NCBI RefSeq assembly: GCF_964204865.1
Contig: NC_135262.1
Location: 12,028,001-12,092,000 of the forward strand
DNA length: 64,000 bases
Direction: 5' to 3'
Origin: Styela clava
Taxonomy: Eukaryota > Chordata > Ascidiacea > Stolidobranchia > Styelidae
Position numbers and translations under genes: made by a program. Below are positions 12,022-23,589 of the stretch, piece by piece. The notes under the pieces were generated by a model that ran no database searches, was not told where the DNA came from, and saw only the letters and a program-made list of their open reading frames with translations. Positions within the stretch are counted from its first letter, which is position 1; every line of letters begins with the position of its first letter.

Positions 12022-12508
12022 CAGGGGTGTGCAAACTGTGACCCGCGGGCCAAATGCGGCGCACAGAAAAAAATTGTGCGGCCCGCGGAGGCCAATTTTG
12101 AATGGTGTGCCCGCTTAACGAGTTATTAGTTTAGTTAATGTGTTACGCGCAAGCAATTTCAATCCATTGCGTAGCAAAACCTATACCAGCACGCGAGTGC
12201 CACTGACATATTAGTAAAACTAGCTAGGAAAATACATAATGTTACAAAAAGGGTTGCCCATAAAATTTGTTTAAAGTCGGTATAACAAATAATTTGAATA
12301 GCATTTTTCTTTAGAAATTTATGCGTTTCAAATCACCATTTCTGCAATGACCACTAGGACCCCAACAATGCAGAATTATCAACAACAAAAAGAACATATA
12401 GTTTGTGCCTGTAACTACTAGAAAGGCTATCTTGAAGAAAGGTGCGGCCCGTGGCTTCATCCAGTTACTTATATCTGGCCCGCTTGTAATAAAGGTTGCA
12501 CACCTCTG
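12022..12508. mobile_element. hAT MITE, 487 bp, with 8-bp TSD
   Basis: It starts CAGGGGTGTGCAA and ends TTGCACACCTCTG, which are terminal inverted repeats with one mismatch. It is bounded by GCCGATAT (12014-12021) and GCCTATAT (12509-12516), an 8-bp duplication with one difference. The interior holds GTGCGGCCCGCGG-like stretches and no transposase. TIR sequence and TSD length are diagnostic of hAT. Confidence 0.8.
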
Positions 12509-12516
12509 GCCTATAT

Positions 12517-13036
12517 TGTTGTATTTGCATTGTTTGAACATAGTTACATACCTGTTAGGTTTGTCGCTATTATTACCAATACTACACTTTAAAGATCTTT
12601 TTTTTTTACCGTTCTTACCGATAATAGGTTTTATTTCATATGTATTTAAAGTTGATACAATTCAGACAATAAAACTTTTGCAAAGGTATTCCTTGAAGCA
12701 TTCAGAATGTTTCATTGATGTTCTGCTCGGCCAGAAATATTGACAACCACTTTTTTATAATAACATCCTTTGGGTTATTGATGCTGATTGGCGTACACTT
12801 TATGATCCATACAACAGGTATGTTTGAACAAAGTTGCATGCACGTATAGCAAATTTACAGATAATTTTACTGGCACGATTAACCCAGTTTGGATTCATTT
12901 CAGAGAGGATAGGAAACATTGGTTTCGCTTTTCTAGTATATCCTTCAATGAAAAACATCTGAAGTATTATGTATTATTATGCATTTAGAATCATGCATCA
13001 CCCCTCATTGCGGTTTATATATATATAGCCTTTTTT
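12517..13036. other. Non-coding stretch upstream of the intact sulfotransferase-like gene
   Basis: The longest frame (12405-12743, +) starts inside the hAT MITE and is rich in Leu/Ile without domain character. I see no exon here. Confidence 0.35.
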
Positions 13037-13065
13037 GTGATTGATCAGTTGGACATCAGCGGATA
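13037..13065 (+). promoter_or_regulatory. Conserved upstream block, about 100 bp 5' of the ATG
   Basis: GTGATTGATCAGTTGGACAT then CAGCGGATA is shared with the upstream region of the inactivated paralogue (3903-3875, minus strand). It is followed by an AT-rich segment before the ATG at 13164. Regulatory function is inferred from position and conservation only. Confidence 0.35.
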
Positions 13066-13163
13066 TAGAGTCGTATATTCGACAACCAATGTAATGATTA
13101 TTCATTTAATGGTGATAAGGCTATAAGTTTTTTTGGTATTGGTGGAGAGCATAGAGATCAGAA

Positions 13164-14604
13164 ATGAAGGTGATTTGCGCAGGAATGTCCAAATGCGGAA
13201 CAAAGTCAATGCATGTTGCGTTGGAAGAACTGGGGTATACAGTATGTGACTTTCCCGACGCGTTTGTTCACTTTGTCAAGAATTATATGACATTCGCCAG
13301 CAAAGGTTGGAATTCTGATGAATTTAGATCAATGTATGAAGATTTCGATGCGTGTGTGGCCAGTCCGGCATATTATTTCTGGGAGGAATTGGTGGAGGAG
13401 TTCCCAGAAGCAAAGGTTTGGTATCATTCTTTCATTCCAAAATTATAACGATAAATAAGATAAAAAACTCATTCTGGGCATCAGACGTTGTTGATTATGT
13501 ATCACTTTTATTAATATTTTAAATAAAATATTAAATTTATGATATATTTCTACACCAATATTAACTGCACTTAAACGCACCTATATGTCTACTCGTTTTA
13601 TGATAGATTTCATATTCATCCACAATTTATGCTTTACTGTAAGACATTTAGGAGTTGAATTATTTTTGTGGACATCTGGAAATCTATAAATTTACTAATA
13701 TCTAAAATATAACATGCACGCGGCGTAAGCTTCAGCTTCAACAGCTTCCTATTTCATTATCTAGATTCTAATTGTTGATATCCTAGGTTATATTGATGGT
13801 GAGAGACAGTGATGAAATTTGGTACAAAAGTATAAGGAAACAAAGGATTGTTGGCACTGGCAATGGATTGCATCGCTACTATTATCCCCTTTTTTCGACG
13901 ATTTGGAGAAAATTTGCTGCATATTTGAATAATCCATGTGAGTCTTTAAGTATGTATATTATGCTGTAATAATTGTATTAAAATTTGAACAAAAACATTT
14001 ATTTCAAACTTCAGGGAACGAGTGATATTGGGAGTTGTAAAATTTGAAAAAATTGTGTATGGTTTTATGCATTTACAGGTCTTATCGCTTTTGGACCTAA
14101 AACAACCGGCATATTCAATTTCCTCACGAATCATACACTAGCAGTACTGCCTTTCAAGTTAGCTTATAGAAAACATATTGCTCATGTCACTCATGTAAGT
14201 AAAATATCCTTTTTGAATATAACTTTCAAGAGATTATATATCTTCGGAATAGCTATTACCCAGACAATGGTAGCATGCCGACTAGTAATTAATTATAACG
14301 ACCATTTTCAATATCAGTTATGTTTTATTTGAATATCATTCTGTATTTGCTTTCACTTCAGAGCTGTCCAAAAGATAGACTTCTAATAATTCAATGCAAA
14401 AGTGATTGGAAACCGTTATGTGAATTTCTTGATAAACCCATACCAACAAAACCATATCCGTGGATAAACAAGGATGGTGAACTAGCGAATATACTATGGG
14501 AAATGCCCTTTTTAAAGCAAGCTCGAAGAGAAATGTTAACAAATGTCACTATATTATCAGCTGGAATTCTGTTGTTGGGAATATATTTAGTAAGGATTAA
14601 ATGA
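13164..14604 (+). CDS. Sulfotransferase-like P-loop protein (Sulfotransfer_4 family), intact
   Basis: The four exons are 13164-13415, 13787-13937, 14079-14194 and 14362-14604 (TGA). Together they make 762 bp or 253 residues, with intron phases 0, 1 and 0. The start is the ATG of [16 protein letters not shown], where GMSKCGTKSM corresponds to the 5'-phosphosulfate-binding loop of sulfotransferases. Exon 1 ends YYFWEELVEEFPEAK. Exon 2 begins VILMVRDSDEIWYKS, the motif that places it in the Schistosoma-type Sulfotransfer_4 group rather than the classical cytosolic sulfotransferases. Exon 3 ends YRKHIAHVTH. The C-terminus contains a hydrophobic stretch (about residues 230-250: TILSAGILLLGIYLV) followed by RIK, consistent with a tail anchor. 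The substrate is unknown. The first donor (AAG|GTTTGG) is weak; all other sites are canonical. It is the inverted paralogue of the broken copy at 1798-3744. Confidence 0.82.
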
Positions 14605-15124
14605 ATGACATGCTTTATTTTTTGCGAACATTTGTTTGCGTGTTTAGCTTAAATCAATACATAAACTTGATCGTTGATCTTTGACGCACATACAGGAATT
14701 ATTCAGACTCCACTATATTCATTCTAAATCTTTTCCCAAAATTGTCTGTAATTGTCTGTAATTGTAATTGTTTCTCACAAGGGATCTTTGCCCAGACTAA
14801 CGAACTTAGGTTATTGTTTTCGACTGACGTACACTTTTTAACTATGATTCATTAAACAGTTATGTTTTAACAGAGCTGAATGAAAATATAGCAATTCGTA
14901 TTTAAAATTGTTGAATGCAATTATAATTGAATTTTATAATCATTTTTTCTAAATATGTTCTAATATTGTCTAATTTGTCGGATATAATCTTGCCTATAAT
15001 ATTTGGAGAAAATTTCAAAAATTACGAATTGTTTCTTTTGATATAATTACACATTAATTATTATAATATAATCAAGAGAGATTAAAATCAACGACTAGGT
15101 TTGTTTTTTTCCTGAAATTGGTCC
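14605..15124. other. 3' flank, non-coding
   Basis: This is AT-rich DNA with no supported exon. It contains a short tandem AATTGTCTGT repeat at about 14739-14770. Confidence 0.35.
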
Positions 15125-15275
15125 TTAATATGATACCAACGGTGGATGTTGGTATTGTGCTCCGCATCCATTTGAACAGCAAATCAGGCCTTTTCGGCAA
15201 TCTCTGTTCGATTCGCACTCGTTTACACGGATTTCCACGTCATTTATTTCAGAGCAATTGGGTCTGTCACTGTGA
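15125..15275 (-). pseudogene. WAP-domain exon with missing cysteines
   Basis: The minus-strand frame reads PNCSEINDVEIRVNECESN and then RDCRKGLICCSNGCGAQYQ, ending with a stop at 15125. It follows the spacing of the last WAP exon of the intact gene (18768-18626). The second cysteine position has become Arg and the eighth has become Tyr, leaving six of eight. In WAP domains these two positions pair with different partners, so two disulfides would be lost. The acceptor is TTTCTCACAG, but the exon start is one base out of register with its paralogue. No partner exons were found. It is probably a relic, though a lone functional exon of an unseen gene is possible. Confidence 0.5.
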
Positions 15276-17214
15276 GAAACAAAAAATAGGAGATAGCTTG
15301 AGCTGCATGAGGCATTTGCTAATTTACACAAATCTTAATCTGCAATTACAGCAGCAAAATCAGATTTGCGGTAGAACTAATATCGAGACTGATTTGCGAT
15401 TTACGTACGGTCAATTTAGAATCAAAAAACCCGAACACAGCAGGATGAGAAAGATGAAGATACATTATTAAATCTCTGGATTCAAGAGTTGAAATCAAAT
15501 CAATAAATTTTTAGGCTTGTGATATCGTATTTATTGTACAGTGAAAACTACATGTGCTATGTAAGTGAGATCGAAATGGGAAACGTATGTTTGTTTTTTA
15601 TATTGTATTATCAAAACAAACTGTTCTACATGATGCATTTTCTGTTAATGTTGTGTGCTATTTCTGCTGACTGAAAAAAAAAATGATTTGATCCATAATG
15701 ATTTGTCAGTCATGTTTGATAATTTCACGACTTTCACGAAAATTATTAAAAATAAAACCAGCAATGACAATAGTATATAGACTACTGCTATAATGAGAAT
15801 ATTTGCACGAATCTTCATATCGCTTGTTTCAAGTTTCAAAACGCTTGAAAATCTTCAAATGATTGAAATGAAAACAAATCATAACTTTTGTAGTTTTTAT
15901 TCAATTTGGAAAATTTAGAAGAAATTGAATGTGGTTGGAAATTGGAGTGGAAATGTGTTTTTTGTCGTGAAAATTTACTTTTCATGAACTCACCATTTTT
16001 TTCACTTTGAGAGATTAGTATGATCTCGATGGAAAAATCATTGGCTAGTTGGCTTGTGTCATTTTACTGTGATTTTGTCCGAAAAAGACAGGACATGCAA
16101 AATAAATAACATATAAATTTCAACCTGCCCCTTTTCAATTGGCGTTGACCCCACTCATACACTCATGATTTATTTTTTTAAATGCTGACTACGCTGGAAT
16201 ATGGATGGGTAATAGCATTGTATATTAATTATGAATTTTTGCACATGAAAGATGCTCTTTGGAGAGTGGCCTTGACTACTTTGGTTTGGTTTGGATATGT
16301 ATTTATACGATTTACTATCATGAAACTAGGATAAAATTATATGAAATATCTACAAACCCTTTAACGCCCACATGGGATGCTGCACTTTGGCTGTTAAAAT
16401 CTGATACTGAAAGCATTAATACCGCTCTATCCTTTTATTGTCGTATTGTGCCGTAGTGATAGAAGAGAAAACAAAGTTTCAGCTATGACGCAAAGCGCGA
16501 GTTATATAAATAGCATCGATTTGAAAATGAGGTGGCAGACCTTCGTAAGAATACATATACCCACTTATACTCAGAAAAGAAATGACAAGCGATACTCCCT
16601 TCTAATGGACTTTTTATAAGTCTAACATGTATTTTTAGTCATTTATTGCATGCTTGGTCATGTAATGTATTACAAAAAAAACTTTCTCCACCCGACCAGG
16701 CTTGGTAAGGGGTTATAGCCGGTTTTATATGTCTCTCCCAGAAGGAGCGAAAAATTAACAGAATTGTGTTAATTAAATGTAACTAATATATGATTGGATA
16801 TTTTACATATTGCATTTATTAGAAATGTTTCATTTTTTTTTATTTTAAATGCTGTGTAAATGAAAAAATAAAATCATTTATATTTTTATGTCGTTTACAT
16901 TCTGTTACGTGATTTCTGCCTCTATTGTTACGTAACAATAAAGGTAGACACGATATGCTGTTGTTTTGTTATCTGCTAAACTGAGAAAAACCTGAGTAAT
17001 TTGAGTAAAACCAATAGGTGGAAATTTTTTTCACTACTTTATCTGCGAGTTTGCACGATTTTGACAGCCATGGTTTAACTTTAAAATTTCCTATCTTCGA
17101 TTCTCATGTTAAAATGAGATCTGTGAAGACACGTTGCCAGGAGTTAATAGTTGATATATAATCGAGAGTTGGACTCATTAGGCTTATTTCATTGTATCCC
17201 ACTGATCATTGTTG
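15276..17214. other. Non-coding stretch
   Basis: A minus-strand frame at 15839-15645 has a strongly hydrophobic segment (ILIIAVVYILLSLLVLFLII), but I see no homologous exon, start context or partner. It may be chance in AT-rich DNA. Nothing else is supported. Confidence 0.3.
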
Positions 17215-17310
17215 GGCTCTCTTTGTTGTGGAGTCGCAAATATCTATTATTTTAAATTTTCACGAAAATTGGAGTCGCGGAAAGTTTGGGAACCGCTGTC
17301 TTAGACTTGG
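17215..17310. mobile_element. hAT-like MITE end fragment
   Basis: GGAGTCGCGGAAAGTTTGGG followed by AACCGCTG resembles the outward end of the hAT MITEs found elsewhere in the window (TTGGGAACC...). The opposite end and the TSD were not identified. Confidence 0.35.
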
Positions 17311-17525
17311 ACTAACAAAATTTAATTCATAGCTTTTTGCTGACGTATACTTTTTTGACTATGTTTTATAAATCAGCAATGTTTTAACGAAGCTGAAAGA
17401 AATATAGCAATTTTGGTTAGGTTTACCGAATGTGAAAGTAACATATCGTATTTAGTACTATATTCTTTGCAAATTTTTTTTCCGATCAATGTTTTATACA
17501 GTAAACAAAACGAAATAGAATGAAA

Positions 17526-18386
17526 ATGAAAGTGAAATGTGCAGGAATGTCCAAATCTGGGAGTCTATGGATTCTGCACTAAAAGAACTTGGTTATACAG
17601 TATGCGATTTTCCTGACGGGTTTCGTCCCTTGCATACTAATTACAAGAAATGCGCCATTAAAGGCGGGAATTGGGGGTAATTCAAATCAATGTACAAAGA
17701 TTTCAATGCAGTTGTTGCCAGTTCAATGTATTACTTTTGGAAGGAATTGGTGGAATTGTTTCCGGAAGTGAATGTTTGATACAATTACTATTCTTCACAA
17801 CGTTACAATGGGAAATTGTTAGTATTGAGAGGTCAGGAATTATACACCAAAATCAAGAACTAGCCCTCACACATGCCTAATCTTGACCGTTGAGCTGCTA
17901 ACACTAGCATCAGTATATTGAAATAAATTGACTAAATAAAATTTGCGTTTTATAAGCAATGTGTTTACAGCTTTTTGTTAATTTGCTGGCGACGTAAAGT
18001 CTATATATGTTCATTTAATTATTTGCAATTCAACTATACTAATATATTCAACATTTTAATTTGCGTATTGGCCGGGGCAGCTGTCCGCCTTCCATATATA
18101 CGAAATCGTCATTATTTGATTCCATTGTTACTGAAATTGAGAAGTTTAACATGTCGTTATTTTAAAACTCATTTAATCTGAAATTCACTTTACAAACTAT
18201 TAATATGGTTACTTTAATGTTAGTTATTTTGTGACACATTAGGTTACGTTGATGGTGAAAAAAAATGTTGAAATTTGATACAAGAGTGAAAAGAATCAGA
18301 TGGATAGTTTCATGGGCTTACATCATTACTATTATTCATTTTTTAGGTCAAATTGAAAAAAAAAATGCTTCTTTGTAATGTTTCAT
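17526..18386 (+). pseudogene. Decayed sulfotransferase-like copy (exons 1 and 2)
   Basis: Exon 1 (17526-17773) begins MKVKCAGMSKSG and then loses four bases relative to the paralogues (GGAACAAAGTC has become GGGAGTC), which shifts the frame. It also has a TAA within the NWG region. The end FWKELVELFPEVN and the donor GTTTGA are recognisable. Exon 2 (18243-18386) begins ATTAG|GTTACGTTGATGGTG, has several small indels, and ends before GTCAGATG. No exon 3 or 4 precedes the WAP gene. The intron sequence 17836-17975 is duplicated at 24867-25010 with the other decayed plus-strand copy, so the two derive from one duplicated unit. Confidence 0.65.
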
Positions 18387-18625
18387 GTCAGATGATAAAA
18401 CATTTTTGAGTTAGTTGATCATAATTTTTACAAATTATTGATTGCATCGTTTCAACTGCGAGATGACCCTATGGGACCACATAGCGATGATTTGGTGTCC
18501 CAGACGTTATAAGTCAGCAAATTCACTGATATCTTAGAACTGTTTGTGGAAAATCATCTTCGTACTAGAGAAACTTTAACAATGCATTTTGCACATAATA
18601 TTTTATAATTTTTCACACAAATTTA

Positions 18626-20078
18626 TCAAAATGGAATAAACGGAGGATATTGACACTGAGTACCACATCCATTTGAACAACAAATTAATCCTTCTGTGCA
18701 GTCTATGTTTGATTTACATTCATTTGAGCAGATTCCAACTCTCTCTTCAACTGGAGGACATCGTGGGTCTGTAACTAAATTAAATGAAATAAATAATAAA
18801 CATAATATTATATGAATTTCTCGTCGTCAGTCTCTTTTTTGATTATTATGACGATATATTCGTAAACTTGGAGATAGTGCTGTGAAAAAACTATGTATTT
18901 TGCCATTTCTCGCATAGTGTCTTGTTTTCTTGTTTTTATTGAAAAAGTCTAAACAATAATTTATCCAAACTGTTTAAATTTCCCGCCGCATTTTTCCCAT
19001 CAACAGTCTTTAAAATAGCAATAAAATCTAGAACCGAGAGCTTTGTGGAAGATATTAAAAAATCGATATTTTCGCAATAATATATTTATATAAATAAATA
19101 GAAAAATACATTGCACTTTCATGTACATACTGTTTGTCACCAGTATTCATATATCTCGTAGTATGAGCAAATAGATGGAAAGTTAAAAAAGTAAAAATTA
19201 TTCAAATATCAAATTTATATAGAAAGAAATCGTACATGGTGGTGAGATGCATCTTTGACGGCAACCATTATAACAACATATATCTCCATTCTTGCATTGA
19301 TCATTGCTGTGACATGATGGAGGAAGACACAATATTCTTTGACGGAGTTCCAACATCCTTGGATCTATTGGTGGACATCGTTCATCTAAAATATAAAAGT
19401 AAATCTATGTTTTTAAATCGGAACAAAACTACTGACTTTTTTATTTCAGCTTTTGAGAGAATATTGTTTCTTATAAGAGCTTGATTATAAAACTGCAAAG
19501 ATGTGTCATTTTTTAAGAGCGACAAATAAGTTCTAAAACCAATTATCCTCTCACAAACTTGATGCCTTTACGTTATCTTGGATTTCCGCGTACAATGACA
19601 GGAATTTTTTATTCATTCAAAGTCTCGTACTTGAAATATTCGGTTTATATTTTAATTTTCTATTTCGATGCAGATTTAGTCAACAGCCCCATTTTTGGAT
19701 TTAATTAAATAATATTAATATTAGTATAATTGAACGCAGTGGAACAAAGAATTTAAACGGAACAATCACATACCAAGTGGTGCTTTTACACATTGACTTC
19801 CACATCCGTTCGAACAACATATTCTTCCGTAATTGCAATCATCGTTTGAGTAACAACGATGAATACAAATTACTATTTGATCGGTTGCATAAGTGACAGG
19901 ACATTTTGGATCCCATCTCGGAAGTAATCGGATCCCTAAAAGATGATGAATTAGCAACAAAATATTATTGAATAAAATTACTAATCAACTTCAAATAAAA
20001 CAACTTCTAACTGCACAAACCTGCATTGACATTGGTGAAGTATACAGCAAAAAAGATCACACTGGCAGTTTTCATCAT
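18626..20078 (-). CDS. Secreted protein with three WAP (four-disulfide core) domains
   Basis: The four exons on the minus strand are 20078-20021 (signal peptide, MMKTASVIFFAVYFTNVNA), 19935-19774, 19385-19236 and 18768-18626 (TGA). They give 513 bp or 170 residues. All three introns are phase 1, so each WAP exon is a symmetric shuffling module. Every domain has eight cysteines in WAP spacing, each with an ICCxNGC core: KCP...ICIHRC...DDC...ICCSNGCGSQC; RCPP...LCLPPSC...DQC...ICCYNGCRQRC; RCPP...GICSNEC...IDC...LICCSNGCGTQC. WAP proteins are secreted protease inhibitors or antimicrobial factors; which applies here is not visible. Splice sites are canonical (GCAG|GTTTGT, TTTTAG|G, TTG|GTATGT, TTTTAG|A, CAT|GTACGA, TTACAG|A). 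A second ATG directly follows the first. Confidence 0.82.
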
Positions 20079-21149
20079 ATTGTCGTTGTTTTCTTTTTCA
20101 AAGATTCGAATATCTTTGTTCAATATTGCTTCTTGAAGATACAACTTTCTAACTCAATTGAGGACATGAGGAAAAGGAGTCATATATATAGGCTATATTG
20201 CGAACGACCTTGACTTTTAAAAGTATAAATCATCTGGGAAACTCCATAACTTAACATCCTGTCATAATGCAAAATTTTTTAAAAGAAAATATTTCATTTA
20301 AAGAGAAAATTTAAAAGATGATGAATGGAAATTTAACATGTGAGAAGTCCCATGATTTTTTATTATGTTTACATCGTATACGCGAAAACAAAATTTTAAA
20401 TTTTGTGGCACAATTATGACATTGCATTTTGTCATAAAATTCCCATAAATATTCCGTGTACAAAATAAGAAGCTCGTCGTGACGAACTCATACTATCTGA
20501 TTTCGATGGTGCAATTGACATCCTATTGCCTGCGGGTACATATGTAGAATTAATGCAACTGACTGAGTTAAAAAGTTTTTTAGCTTTGAATATTAGGTAT
20601 ATTTATATATATACAATCTATATTTATACCGAATTGCTTTCAGCAGCACGATTGAAGATTAATATAAAAAATTAAAATGATGTATTTTGATCACAAAAAC
20701 CTCCTTTCTTATAAATGAAGCTTATATTTATGCTTAAAATATGATAATGAAAGGTATAGGTAGTTTCCATCGTGCGCTAGGTATTGCATTTTTTATGACG
20801 TGGAACGTATGACGTAAACATGGTGATGATGTAACGCGGGTATGATATGTTTACGCACGAGGTCATATGGAAAAATGATTCGCGACTTCTCCTAGAACTG
20901 AATGTTCATTTCATTTGCCACATTCCCGTAAGTGTCAAAACTGGGCGGTAAAAAATATTATACCGCTATATGGTCAAATGTCATCCCATCATATTGCATA
21001 AAATTGGAACTTGATTAAATATGCTTTATGTCTCTTGTTTTCTTGTTTCTTAGTTTCTTCAGAACAATTTTCAATTCGTTTTCATTGAATGGCCCGGTCT
21101 TCATTACTAATTCATGCTCGCGATTGATTTGGATGGGGATATCAGATAC
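20079..21149. other. Upstream region of the WAP gene
   Basis: No exon was found. The segment 20761-20820 is shared, inverted, with 6841-6900 upstream of the decayed WAP copy. It includes a GACGT-rich stretch (TTATGACG, TATGACGTAA). Regulatory meaning is unproven. Confidence 0.35.
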
Positions 21150-21870
21150 TAGGGGCTATTTACCAAGTTGATTTTCGAAATTACATTTTCCTTTATTTAA
21201 ACGCTCTTCTTGACTATAAAGCTTTGATTTTAGCTTTAGTAACTCTTTGCATACCATTAATTTAATTGACAGTTTTGCATGCAAGTGATGATTGATCGCT
21301 TTCTGTGGAAATTTCAGACTGAAGGTAGTTCTGCTGCTTTTTAAGGTTTGTAGCTTCAAGATCTTGCTGAGCATCTTTATGCTTTTTGATGTTGTTTCTG
21401 CTAGAGCTGGTGTTTTTATTATTTGTGCAAGTCTTCTTAATTTTCTTCTTTTATCTTGAATCATTTCGTTTTCCCTGGGCAATTTTCGTTTAACTTTTTC
21501 ATTTTTTGGGATCAATATTTCTGTAGATGATATATGAGCCTTTACAAAGTTTTTATACGCGTTGTAGTTGTCGATGGGCTTAACTTGTTTGCTCGTAGTC
21601 TAAATTTGATTTTCAACGTGACTATGCGATGATCCGATGAGATTCTTCCTCTGAAGTAAGGTTCGCAAATTTTAACACTATTCATAATTACCTATTATGT
21701 AGTCAAGTGCGGCTTTTTGTCTATCAGCGCATGTAAACGTCCCAAGTTTTCCTTTTCTCTGTTGGAAGTGAATGCTGACGCAAACCAGCCCAAATTCTTT
21801 CAAAAACTCATCCAAGTGTTCTTCATTTCTATTAAAGAATTGATATTAAGTGAATCTGTGATTTTGATTC
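21150..21870 (-). mobile_element. LINE remnant (endonuclease-domain C-terminal part)
   Basis: On the minus strand, 21830-21600 translates in broken frames to pieces such as EHLDEFLKEFGLVCVSIHFQ, QRKGKLGTFTCADRQKAALD then YII, and SSDHRIVTLKIKFRLRANK. The order FQQRK...TFT...DYII...SDHR matches the last third of the apurinic-type (EEP) endonuclease domain of non-LTR retrotransposons. A basic frame continues at 21515-21156. No reverse transcriptase motif follows. This is a 5'-part fragment of a dead LINE. Confidence 0.55.
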
Positions 21871-22059
21871 ATGCCTAATTGTGCGTTGAAGTCTTCACTT
21901 ACACTTAGTACATTTATAGGATTTACTATCATAAAAAATATAAAATTTGATGAACAAAGTTTTTGATTAACATTCTTTTTACTTCACTTGCTATGAAAAC
22001 AGTACCAGAAAATTTGCATGTCACATCAAAATATCACATTTCTTGTGATATTATCCCCA

Positions 22060-22336
22060 GTATGGGAGAAAAAATTTTGTGCCATAGGTTCATTTCTCAA
22101 TTTGTCGTATTACAAGAACTATATTTGGTACATAAATATTATGACAATTTTGATTCTTAGGTAAATTATCATTTTTTTCGATGAATTAAAAAATACGAAT
22201 ATAAATATGACTAGATTTACTTACGTGAACAACATGTACAATATGTTTTCTATAGTCCAGATGGAAAGAAGTTTGGGTGGAAGAACGATGGTAAAATAAA
22301 ACATTCTTGGGGATATAGGCCCAAAATCAAGCATAC
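22060..22336 (-). pseudogene. Exon-3 fragment of a sulfotransferase-like gene
   Basis: The minus-strand exon 3 (22336-22225) has the acceptor GCAG|GTATGC, the family start LDFGP, a central frameshift (112 instead of 113 bp) and a GTTGTTCAC|GTAAGT donor. The following intron (to about 22060) is duplicated from, or to, 5545-5700. Neighbouring exons are absent. Confidence 0.6.
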
Positions 22337-22435
22337 CTGCAAGGAAAGCTACATCGAAATTCAAAATCTTGTCAATATCTTGTCTTGTCTAGTCTAAATT
22401 GTTAACTTAATATCTTAAAATAAATGTAGATAAAG

Positions 22436-22690
22436 TAAGTTTTTTTTCAGGTTTTAGTGGGCTTTTTAGTGGTTTTTGCATGTTTTAGTTTGATAAATGA
22501 CATATATTGATCAATGTGTTTAGAAAACAAAAGTGGTTGTTTTATATTGTACTGTTTACCTATTCCTGGCACCATCGTGGCTTGCGAACAATACAAAAAT
22601 ATTAATGTGGCCAGCAAAGCCGACAACCTTGGACCACATGTGGCCCGCCTCTTCATTAGCTGTGGCCCGCATCGCTTTGCTGGAGAGTAA
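22436..22690. repeat. Dispersed repeat copy 1 (hAT-like, ...TGGCCCGC...)
   Basis: The segment runs from a TTTTAGTGGG/TTTTTGCATGTTTTAGTT block to GGCTTGCGAACAATACAAAA and CCGACAACCTTGGACCAC. A second direct copy lies at 23295-23510. These cores are frequent in hAT-derived MITEs; the ends were not resolved. Confidence 0.5.
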
Positions 22691-23294
22691 TCAAGAAAAA
22701 CGCGCATTTAGTGTTGTTTAATCATAAAAATACCAGAAAACATCTTTTGACATATTGTTACATCAGGAATGTCACTGAATTGTCTAGTGTTACCTAGTTA
22801 CTGAAACTAGCGTCTAAATTGTTAAATGGCTTTCTAGCTTTTTGTGGAGATTATATGCTGTCAAAATAGGCTTCATGGAAAGGTAAAAATTTAATGAGAA
22901 ATCTATTAGTCTAGTTCGGCCATGCCTGATATCTAAATATTAATGATATGGCCAAACATTATAATTCCTGCGGTGTGGTTTTTGCAATCAGTTTAAGCAG
23001 TATAAAAATGGAGCCTATATGCCCCGGAATATTAGTAATTACTCTTCTGTATCTCAAATTTGTGAAATTCGGTAATCATTTAATCTGCAGTTATTTGTGA
23101 GTTATTTGTCAATATGAGTTTGAAATAAAAGCCGCCTAATTCAAGCAGATTTTCTACTGGATATGGGAGGGAAAATACCACAATGTTTTCTTTATATGTC
23201 TGCAAGTAGTGTCGGTGACAATCTTTACCGGCATTTTCTTTTTACGCCACTTTCTCCGTTATGAAGAGTCTTGCACTAAATGTAGATATAGTAA

Positions 23295-23510
23295 GATTCT
23301 GCACGTTTTAGTGATTTTTTTGCTGGTTTTTGCATGTTTTAGTTGACAAATGACAAACATTGATCAATGTGTTTGGACAATAAAAGTGTTCATTTTGTAT
23401 TGCACAGTTCCTACTTATTCCTGGCTCTATTGTGGCCCGCGAACAACACAAAAATAATTATATGACCCTCGAGGGCGACAACCTTGGAGCACCCCGCCCT
23501 AGAGTGTCCA
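23295..23510. repeat. Dispersed repeat copy 2
   Basis: This is a direct copy of 22436-22690 with scattered changes. It ends with GACAACCTTGGAGCACCCCG then CCCTAGAGTG. Confidence 0.5.
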
Positions 23511-23589
23511 AATAAAAAACAAAGCATGAGCATCCCGCATAACTTGGTTATAGATCATGCGGTTTCTTGACGCGTTAAAATCAATTCCA

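Noticed and set aside
12405-12743. 112-codon plus-strand open frame
   Set aside because: It starts inside the hAT MITE and continues into AT-rich DNA with only Leu/Ile enrichment, so it is most likely chance.
15645-15839. Possible small membrane protein
   Set aside because: A single hydrophobic stretch in AT-rich DNA without homologous copy, partner exon or regulatory context is not enough.
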